A stretch of DNA of 64,000 nucleotides from Pseudomonas sp. PB120. Lineage in GTDB: Bacteria > Pseudomonadota > Gammaproteobacteria > Pseudomonadales > Pseudomonadaceae. Of this stretch, positions 43,326 through 51,400 are shown piece after piece (position 1 is the stretch's first letter; every line of letters begins with the position of its first letter). The notes under the pieces are model-generated. The model was not told the DNA's origin and did no database searches. It saw only the letters and a program-made list of their open reading frames with translations. Location of the stretch: NCBI RefSeq assembly GCF_009761815.1, contig NZ_RWIN01000149.1:1-64000 (forward strand), given 5' to 3'. Position numbers and translations under genes: made by a program.

Positions 43326-45848
43326 ATGTTCCCGATGACGCCCATCGCGACCGCGCTTGCGCTTTTTTTTTGTGCAACGGCACTGGCCGCACCCACGGAA
43401 AATGGCCATACACCCAGGAGTTTGCTGGCGCAGGCCAAGGGATTGCCGAGCGAATTCGAAGAGCACTTCTTTGATGTGCCACTGGCGGTGCGAGTGGAAC
43501 TTGATCAGCAGTTTCTGGGGGAGGCGATGGTGGTGCTGACACGCGATGATCGCATCACCCTGGTTGACTTCTCCGATGTCAGCGACAGCACGGTCAAACC
43601 CAGCGAACGTGACATTTGGGCCAATTACTTGAAGCAAGGCGTGACATTGGGTGGGTGCGAGGCTAAATGCCCCGAGCAACTCTTGGCCGTGCATTACAGC
43701 CTTGAAAATTCCCTGGTGTCGATCCTCACGGAGAACGCCGAGCGCGACGAACAGGTGCAGCGCTATTACACCTTGCCCGAAGACGGCAGCACCGGGTTGA
43801 TCGTGCGCAACCAATTAAACCTCAATGGTGGCCAGAACCAGGACCTTGGCGGGCGCTATGGGCTTGAAGCCAGCAGCAGCCTTGGCAACTGGACCCAGGC
43901 CGTCAATATGCAGCTGTCCCGGCTCGGCGGCCTGGATAACAAGACGTATCACGCAGTGCACGAACTCTTCACCCAACGCGAACTGGAAGGCAACTTTCTG
44001 CGCCTGGGCTATTTCACCCCGAGCTCCGAAGGACTGACCCGCCAACTCCGCACCTTTGGCGCCAGCCCCGACACGGCACTGGGCGTCATGTACGGCAGCT
44101 CCGACAGCCTCGCCATCAACCACCCGAAACCGGCGGTTTACCCGATCTACGTCACGGCCAATCGCCAGGGCTCGGTGGAAATCTATCGCGACGGTTTGCT
44201 GATCAACACCCAGGCGATGCCGGCCGGTTTGCAGACCCTCGATACGCGGCCACTGCCCGGCGGCATCTACGAAGTGGAAGTGCGCCTGATCGAAGACGGC
44301 CAGATCACCTCCAGCACCCAGGAGCTGGTCTACAAGCCCAACAACTGGCGCAACCATGACGAGCGCTGGCGCTACAACCTGTTCGCCGGTCGTGAATCGA
44401 AATTGCTCAGCAACTGGGACGATCAGGGCGACGGCGACATGACGGCCGGCGCGGCGTTCAACTTCCTGCTGCACCCCCGGGTCATCCTCGGCCTGACCGG
44501 GCGACAGGTCCGCGACGCCCTGCAATACGGCACCTCAATCGATTGGGCGATCGTCAACAATGCCAGCGTCTATGCCAACGTCTACCAGACCGAGGACTAC
44601 GGCACTGGCCTCGACGTGCAAGGGCTTTACTCCTACGGCAGCGGCAGCCTTGTTGCCAGCCACAACCGCAGCTGGCTCGACACCACCCGGCTCTACGACA
44701 CCTTGCCGGATGGCACGCGCGTGCGGCAGCGCAACGTGTTCATCGGCCAGACCAGCAACTCGTCGCTGTCGGTGAATCATCGGCTCACCAGTAAAAGCTC
44801 GGTCAATGCCCGGGTGTCCCACAGCGAAGGCAACACCGAAGGTGTCGGTGTGGACCTGGGCTGGACCCAGCGCACTCAACTGTTTGGCAGCGACGCCAAT
44901 TGGCGGCTGTCGCTGTTCGACCGGCCCGGCAGTTTCAGCTCCGGCGATGACCGCAATCGCGGCATCGACTTGAGCGTCAACATTGCCTTGGGCGGCCCGG
45001 GAGAACAGCTCTCCGGCAGCATCGGCAGCCGCACCGACCGTGATGGCGGGCGCGATAACAATGCCTCGGTCACCTACCGCAAGGACTGGCAGGACCACGT
45101 GCTGCAAAGCGTTTCCGCCACGGCCATCACCGACACCTACGGCGTGGGCATGAACGCGATGGCGACGATGCAATCGGACCTGGCCAACGCCGACGGGTTT
45201 ATCCAGCGCTCGTCTTACAACAACGACTTCACCGGCGGCCTGAACCTCGACAGCACCGTCGCCGTCGGCGGACAAAAAATGGTCATGACCAGCCAGTACC
45301 ACCGCAACGGCGCCGGCATGATCATCGACGTCGAATCCGACATCGACGACATCGCCCTGCGTGCCGACGATTTGAGCGGGGGCAGCGCGGTGCTCAAACC
45401 GGGGCGAAATTTTGTGCCGATCACCGCGTACAAAAGCAGCTCGGTCAGTTTCGATTTCGAGGGCCATGACGTGCCGGCCGCCACCATCCAGCCGTCGCGC
45501 TCCAGCTATCACCTGAACAAGGGCGGTGTCGAGTATCGCCAGATTCGCGTGATGAAAACCCTGACCGTGCTCGGTCGCCTGATCGACCCTCAGGGCAACC
45601 CGCTCAAGGGCCACCACATCATCAACCACGCCAGCCGAGGGGTCAGCGAAGTGGACGGCTTTTTCTCCATGGAAATGAACGCCGGTTCCCCGACTCTTGA
45701 AGTACGCCACGGCGATCAGTTGCTGTGCCAGTTTCGCCTGGATCCGAGCCGTGGCCGCACGGAAAACCATGTGCTGATGATCGGCGACCTGCGTTGCACG
45801 CCGGATACGTTGGCAGACGCATCCACAGTCACGCCGACGGCAGGCTGA
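43326..45848 (+). CDS. Outer-membrane usher of the alternate chaperone-usher pathway (CooC/TcfC type)
   Basis: An 840-residue usher that threads pilins through the outer membrane. The start at 43326 gives a clear signal peptide (TALALFFCATALA); the upstream TTG frame at 43251 lies in the hairpin. Visible are the plug-region SVEIYRDGLLINTQAMPAG (VEVYRDG-type), a long beta-barrel, and a C-terminal carboxypeptidase-like beta domain around 765-825 (LTVLGRLIDPQGNPLKGHHI). Alpha-clade ushers differ from FimD-type ushers, and this one matches the former. Confidence 0.9.
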   Translation: MFPMTPIATALALFFCATALAAPTENGHTPRSLLAQAKGLPSEFEEHFFDVPLAVRVELDQQFLGEAMVVLTRDDRITLVDFSDVSDSTVKPSERDIWANYLKQGVTLGGCEAKCPEQLLAVHYSLENSLVSILTENAERDEQVQRYYTLPEDGSTGLIVRNQLNLNGGQNQDLGGRYGLEASSSLGNWTQAVNMQLSRLGGLDNKTYHAVHELFTQRELEGNFLRLGYFTPSSEGLTRQLRTFGASPDTALGVMYGSSDSLAINHPKPAVYPIYVTANRQGSVEIYRDGLLINTQAMPAGLQTLDTRPLPGGIYEVEVRLIEDGQITSSTQELVYKPNNWRNHDERWRYNLFAGRESKLLSNWDDQGDGDMTAGAAFNFLLHPRVILGLTGRQVRDALQYGTSIDWAIVNNASVYANVYQTEDYGTGLDVQGLYSYGSGSLVASHNRSWLDTTRLYDTLPDGTRVRQRNVFIGQTSNSSLSVNHRLTSKSSVNARVSHSEGNTEGVGVDLGWTQRTQLFGSDANWRLSLFDRPGSFSSGDDRNRGIDLSVNIALGGPGEQLSGSIGSRTDRDGGRDNNASVTYRKDWQDHVLQSVSATAITDTYGVGMNAMATMQSDLANADGFIQRSSYNNDFTGGLNLDSTVAVGGQKMVMTSQYHRNGAGMIIDVESDIDDIALRADDLSGGSAVLKPGRNFVPITAYKSSSVSFDFEGHDVPAATIQPSRSSYHLNKGGVEYRQIRVMKTLTVLGRLIDPQGNPLKGHHIINHASRGVSEVDGFFSMEMNAGSPTLEVRHGDQLLCQFRLDPSRGRTENHVLMIGDLRCTPDTLADASTVTPTAG

Positions 45849-45887
45849 TGCCCGGCAGTACGCACTTTTTCTACGAGGTAAAAGACG

Positions 45888-46628
45888 ATGAAACGTCGGT
45901 TGGCATTGATTGGTTTTTGTTTATTCACACAGACGGCGCACGCCGGGCCGAGCATCAATATCGGTACGGTTTACGACTACCTGGACGCCGATAAAAGCAC
46001 GTACCTGAAACGCGTCTTCAATGGCGGCGACAGCACCGCGTTCGTCAAGGTCAACATCCTGGAAATCCTTTATGACGCCGACGGCAAGTCCCGGGAAGTG
46101 CCGCTTAAATCCAGTGCCGACGGCAGCGCCCGGGACGGCTTGATGGCCAGCCCGGCACGGCTGATCGTGCCGGCCAATGGCATGCAAGGCACGCGGTTGC
46201 TGTACATGGGTGAACGTGTCCACGAGCGCTATTTCCGCGTGCGCTTCGTGCCGGTGGTGCCCGAGAAAGAAGACGAGTTCGCGGTGTCCAGTGAAGAACG
46301 TGACGAATACAAGAAAACCCTGTCTGCCGGGGTTACGGTACTGGCCGGTTATGGCGCGGTGTTTTTCGTCCGCCCAAAGGACACGCGTTTCGCCAGCGCG
46401 ATCGAGAACGGCGCGACTCAATATCGAATCCGCAATAACGGCAATACCGTGGTGGTGATCGATGAGTTCAAGGATTGCTCGGTCAAGAACGAGCAGGACT
46501 GCGTGCCGACCACCAAGCATCACATTCTCGCGGGTCGCAGTTTCGAGTTTGAAAAACAGGCCGGTCGCGAGTACCGCTTCACCCTGGTCGAAGGCGAGCG
46601 CAGCCAGAAACTTGATGTGAAGGGCTGA
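45888..46628 (+). CDS. Periplasmic fimbrial chaperone, alpha type
   Basis: A 246-residue two-domain immunoglobulin-like chaperone of the CfaA/CooB group. Signal peptide ends at TAHA; PARLIVPANGMQGTRLLYMG is the strand that donates to pilins and YFRVRFVPV is the conserved second-domain entry. Two Cys (CSVKNEQDC) near 200 may form a disulphide. It lies after the usher; in CS1 the chaperone gene comes first. The stop overlaps the next start (TGATG). Confidence 0.9.
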   Translation: MKRRLALIGFCLFTQTAHAGPSINIGTVYDYLDADKSTYLKRVFNGGDSTAFVKVNILEILYDADGKSREVPLKSSADGSARDGLMASPARLIVPANGMQGTRLLYMGERVHERYFRVRFVPVVPEKEDEFAVSSEERDEYKKTLSAGVTVLAGYGAVFFVRPKDTRFASAIENGATQYRIRNNGNTVVVIDEFKDCSVKNEQDCVPTTKHHILAGRSFEFEKQAGREYRFTLVEGERSQKLDVKG

Positions 46629-47125
46629 TGATCATGTTCAGAAAACTGACGGTTCTGATGGCGGCGGCAATGGCCTGCCATTCAGCATTTGCCGCTCGCG
46701 AAGTGCAGCACTTCGAGGTCTTCGTGACGATTCCGAGCCAGGCGTTCTACGTCATTCCCGCAGACCCCGGCTGGATACATCGTGAGCAGCCGTTGCCATG
46801 GAACCTGGTGACCTCGACCCTGGGCGGCTTGCGCAAGTATTTCGATGTGAAAAATGAGGGCGGTTCCATCGATGCCCGGCTTGAGGGCAGGCCTTACCTC
46901 TCCAATGGAACGCCCGCCCATGACATTGGTTTGCGCGTGCTGTTCAACGGCAAGGTGCTGAGCGAATCGGAACGCAGCGAGGTGGTTTCGCTGAGCGAAG
47001 CGGCGCAGGGCAAGCGGGTTTTGCTGGAAGTGCTACCAGTACCGCCTGCTGATGGTCTTTATAAGCCGGGCAGTTATTTCGGCAGCATTAATTTGATTTT
47101 CAATGCGGTGCTACCGGATGCGTGA
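46628..47125 (+). CDS. Minor fimbrial subunit, CS1 type
   Basis: A 165-residue paralogue of the major subunit. Signal to SAFA, then TIPSQAFYVIPADPGW and GSIDARLEGRPYLSNGT match the pilin's IPSKVF and GSVGAYVEGGPQPLFNG blocks. Translation is coupled to the chaperone gene by a 1-bp overlap. Lower similarity and its position before the tip adhesin suggest a minor or adaptor subunit. Confidence 0.85.
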   Translation: MIMFRKLTVLMAAAMACHSAFAAREVQHFEVFVTIPSQAFYVIPADPGWIHREQPLPWNLVTSTLGGLRKYFDVKNEGGSIDARLEGRPYLSNGTPAHDIGLRVLFNGKVLSESERSEVVSLSEAAQGKRVLLEVLPVPPADGLYKPGSYFGSINLIFNAVLPDA

Positions 47126-47177
47126 TGCCAGGGCGAAACAGTTATCGAAGTGGTGCGGGTACCACTGGGGTAAAAAA

Positions 47178-48434
47178 ATGAAGCAGAAAGCCAGTCAACA
47201 TTTACGTCGCGTCGGGTTGGGGGTGGTGCTAACCGTGTACGGGGCTTCGGTCTGGGCGATGGATGTTTCGATACAGGCGTCTTTCAGACCGGACTCTGCA
47301 AACCCTCAGCAGAATAAATTCAAAAATGACACGCCACCCAGTGGATATTGCGCAAGCTACCCGGTCCAGTGCAGCGACAACGACATGTTCAGCCTGCGCG
47401 TGCCGATTCAGTTCAACTCCCGCGCGCCAATCGAGGCAAATCATCCATCACCTCGTCAGGGGGCGACATTCAAGGTGCCTGCTCAGTGGCGGGATTTGTC
47501 TGTAGTGCATGAAGCAACGGGAGAGAGTGAGACGGTCAGGGTCCGGATTGCAGGTATCGGCTCCCAATACGTTACCGAGGATGTCATCAGCCTGGTAGGC
47601 GGCGGAAGCGACTATCGACTCGCTCACAGTCAATTATGGGGCGCCAGTTGGGTGTATGCGCCGGCCCCCTGCCTTTACAGCGGGGTAGGACTCTTAGGAG
47701 CGACTAGCTATGGGTTTTTCTGGAAGACGCCAATCGAAGGTAGCTGCGATAAGCAAGCAAGGTACGATGTGCCCTGGCTGCGTTACGACTATCTGGATTT
47801 CGCCTATGAACTGTTCACGCCCAACCCGTTGAGCATGTCAGCAGGTCGCTACTCGGGAAGCCTGACCTATAGCGTCGGTCCAAACGGCGATTTCGACATG
47901 GGCGATGTCATGCAGCCAAGCGACTCGGCGTTGACCTTGAATTTCACTCTGGAAGTGCAACATACCCTCAAGGTCGAAATTCCCCCCGGCGGCAACCGTA
48001 TCGAATTGGTCCCGCAGGGCGGCTGGCAAGCCTGGCTGACGCAGGGGCGAAAGCCGACACGGCTGTTTCGTGACCAGACGTTCAATGTCTCTTCGTCGAG
48101 TCGCTTCAAGATGAGCCTGTCGTGTCAGTACGTCGTCAATCCTGAAACCTGCGCGCTGAATGACCGCGTTTCCAACCATTACGTTCCAATCAACGTAAGC
48201 GTGACCCTGCCCGGTGGCCTGGTGGATCAGGCCTCGCAACCGGTGAATCGTCGGCCGCTACGGCGCGGCAATAATGGCGCCGCGATTTTCCAGCCGAGCT
48301 TTTATGTCGATCGTAAGCCTGGGACATTGCACTTCGAAATTGCGCAGGATCAGGTCGACGAAATGATCAAACCGAATGTCGGCAGGACCTACTCAGGCCG
48401 GGTCACGGTCATCTGGGATTCGGAAGTCGGTTAA
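47178..48434 (+). CDS. Fimbrial tip adhesin, CfaE/CblD family
   Basis: A 418-residue exported protein (signal to ASVWA) with several Cys pairs in the N-terminal half (SGYCASYPVQCSDN), as in CooD/CfaE-type tip adhesins, and a C-terminal pilin-like domain (about 290-418). The start at 47178 follows GGGGT at good spacing; the upstream frame overlaps the minor pilin gene. Its receptor is unknown. Confidence 0.83.
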   Translation: MKQKASQHLRRVGLGVVLTVYGASVWAMDVSIQASFRPDSANPQQNKFKNDTPPSGYCASYPVQCSDNDMFSLRVPIQFNSRAPIEANHPSPRQGATFKVPAQWRDLSVVHEATGESETVRVRIAGIGSQYVTEDVISLVGGGSDYRLAHSQLWGASWVYAPAPCLYSGVGLLGATSYGFFWKTPIEGSCDKQARYDVPWLRYDYLDFAYELFTPNPLSMSAGRYSGSLTYSVGPNGDFDMGDVMQPSDSALTLNFTLEVQHTLKVEIPPGGNRIELVPQGGWQAWLTQGRKPTRLFRDQTFNVSSSSRFKMSLSCQYVVNPETCALNDRVSNHYVPINVSVTLPGGLVDQASQPVNRRPLRRGNNGAAIFQPSFYVDRKPGTLHFEIAQDQVDEMIKPNVGRTYSGRVTVIWDSEVG

Positions 48435-48440
48435 CGGTTG

Positions 48441-48473
48441 AACCCTGATGCATCACCCGATGCATCAGGGTTT
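48441..48473. terminator. Bidirectional terminator between adhesin and NEL-protein genes
   Basis: A perfect 14-bp stem AACCCTGATGCATC with ACCC loop and complement plus TTT. It lies between convergent stops 45 bases apart. Confidence 0.9.
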
Positions 48474-48478
48474 CCCGA

Positions 48479-51400
48479 TCAGCCCTCGGCGTCTTTTTGC
48501 AGCGCTGCGCGGGTCAGCGATCTGCTCAGTTCTTTCTCTTCATAGCCCATGTCATGCAGCAATCGGCCGAAGATTTCATCGCTCATGTCTTCATCGATAA
48601 GCACTTCGCTGTCATCGACACCCAGCCGCCGTGCGAGGTCTTGCAGGCGTTGCTTGAGTGCCCGTCGTTGCGCAATCTGCTGGCCCTTGGAGCTGGCCCA
48701 GTCATGCTGGACTTCACGCAACTCATCCAGCAAATCACTCTTGGCCTCGAACAGTCGGCGATTGCGGCTGAACTCGTTCGGGTAAGTGTCCCGCAGGTAT
48801 TTCTCCCAGAACGGCTGTTCGATCATGTCGTTGATCAAACCATCGCCGGCCTCCATCGCCATCACCGTATCGAACGCGGTGTCGAGGGTTTTGGCGCTGA
48901 CGCCGGCCAAGGGGCGATGCAGCATCGACTCCGATTGCCACGGCAAACCGAGGCGCTGGGCCAGACCGGTTTCGTAGGCGAGGTAGACCTCCACCTCATC
49001 GGGGTTGCCTTCCCGGCCGCCGAAATCGGCACGGGCAATGTCATCCACGCGCGCGAGGCGGGCGGCGCCTTTTGCCAGGTTCACCAGTTTGCTTTCCAGC
49101 ACCGCGTTGGACGTCGACAAGGCATAGGCTTCGGAGGCGAGCACCTTGATGCCCATGTGGTTGAACACCTGAGCCCCCGCATCGGCGCAGGTGGTGGGGG
49201 CTTTCGCCATTTCGAACAGCTCGTTGCGCAGCGGGGTGTCCAGGTCGATGGCTTCGACCATGCGCCAGACCCGGCTGCTCAGCTGTTGGCGCAGTTCGCC
49301 GCCGGCCCGGTAGTCGGCCGAGCGTGTCTGTTTCTGAATCAAGGCAAAAAAATCTTCGGAGCCAGGCTCGGTCATCAGATCGTGCCACGCGTCTTCGCGA
49401 AAAGTGCCCAGCCCCCCGACCTCGGCACTCCACCAGACGGAATCGTCCTTCGTTGGCCATTGGTTCATCGCGTCGGTGGCCGCGTCGGCATAGACCTGCT
49501 CGGGAGCGAGACCGACAGAGCGTCGATAGGCTTTGAACGTCACCAGGTTGGCCTCCGACAGTTGCTTGGGAAACAAACGCGTCCGCGCCACGATGAAGGC
49601 ATCCTGCGAACCCGGCACGACCGTTGGAATCAGGCTGATCGGGTTCTCCTGCAAATCCAGGAAAAATCCCCGGGGTCGACGTTTGCTGAGGGGGCCAACC
49701 AAGCCTTCAGGCCAGGTGGTTGCGCCGGTGTTGCTCAAACTCAGGATCCGTAGTTTGGGCATGCGTGCAACGTTCGGCAGCCTGCCCAAATGTATGTTGT
49801 CATCAAGCCTGAGTGTTTCCAGGTGGGTCAGGTTGCGCAATTGCTCGACGGCTGATGGGGTCAGCGTGATGTCGTTGTTCATCAGTCGCAACGTCCGCAG
49901 GTAGTGCATTTTTCCGACGGGCTCGGGGAGTCGCGTCAACCCGCAGCTCCTGGCGCTCAGTTGCCGAAGATGCGAGAAGTCGCCCAACAGGCCGGCGGCG
50001 TTTTCGGAGACGTTCGTGCGGTCCAGATTCAGGGTGCTGATCTGATCGACGTAATGCTTGATATCCGGCAGTTCCTTCCACCAGCGCTCGAGGTCGGGCA
50101 CATCGAACTCGACGGACAGGTCCAGCGCATAACCGCCGTCGACGGTTGTACTGCGCTCGCCAAATACCGTGGGCTTTCTGGCAAAACACTCGATGAGCCG
50201 ATCGGCAATGTGCTGCCCGCCACCACGCACGAACCCTTGGCGGTCAGGCCCCCAGGTAGCCGGTCGCTGGTGTTGCCAGCGATTGAGCAGTTTGCGCAGG
50301 TCGTACATTTCTCGGTCCAGCCTCGTCAGGGTCTGATGCCCTTGCTCCTGGGAACCCAGTGATCGAACGAAGGTATCGACCTCTCGTTCGTTGAAGTGCG
50401 GGTACAGGTCCTGCACCCGGTCACTGAGCGTGGCGGCCGTGGTGGAGAAGCCGGGGCCGCGCAACAGCGTCATGTCTTCGTGGTTCGGTATTGGGCGAAT
50501 AGGCGGTGCAGTGAGCGCGGTGCGGCGTTCGGCCGGCGTCTCGGTCTTGGCCATGACCCACTGCTTGAAAAGCTCACCCTGTCCCGGCCGGTAACCCAAC
50601 TTGTTTTTCGGCGAGGCGTTGAGCACGGCTTCGTAAAAGTCAGTGGCGTCATGCAGCTTGTGGTTGTCGGCGTCCCAGACTTCGAACCGGTTGGCGTCAT
50701 CCTTGACCAGCACCCGGACCGTCACCGCATCGTGCGGACCCACGCTGCCGCGCAGCGGTCCGGCATCGCTGCCTTCACGCACCTCGATACGCAATTGCGC
50801 AAAGGTGTCGGTATGAACCCTGAGCGCATTCAGTATCAGGCTTTCGGTCTCCGCGACCCACTGCGCACCGTCATGAAAACCCTCATATGCATGGTTGGTC
50901 CGGGCTTCGAAGGCGGCCTCACGGGCGCGGCTCTTGAGGCTCAACGGCAGGCGTTGCTCTTGGGTCACGCGTGTAAGATCGGCGGCGTCAGCACTGTCCA
51001 GCAGCGTCTGTGCTGCACGGGTCGGCAGCTCGGGGAAAGTCTGGCGAATGAGTTGGATCCGCGGATCGTCGGACGCTTCTGCGCCTTGGTACAGCTGGTT
51101 GACGATGTCTGCGTTCAGCCGATTGGCTTCGTCCGCCAATTGATTACGCAGCGCTTGCACCTGCTCGGTTTTGGCGGTGGGGCGACCGAGCACCGTTTGC
51201 AGTTCTTCTTCGCTGAGAAAATCAACAAGGCTCGGCACGAACTGCTCGCTCATGAGCTGCGACTGGCTGGTAGACAGCGTCTGCGCCTCGGCCGCCTCGG
51301 CATTGCCGTACAGGCGGAAGCGCCCGCTCATGTCGGCGTGTTCGTAAACCTTCAGGGCTTTATCCGCAGGCCAGCCGTCCAGATAAGTCGCCAGCGGTTC

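Noticed and set aside
47103..47177. Longer N-terminus of the tip adhesin
   Set aside because: It would overlap the minor pilin gene and put 25 charged residues before a good signal peptide; the ATG at 47178 has an RBS.
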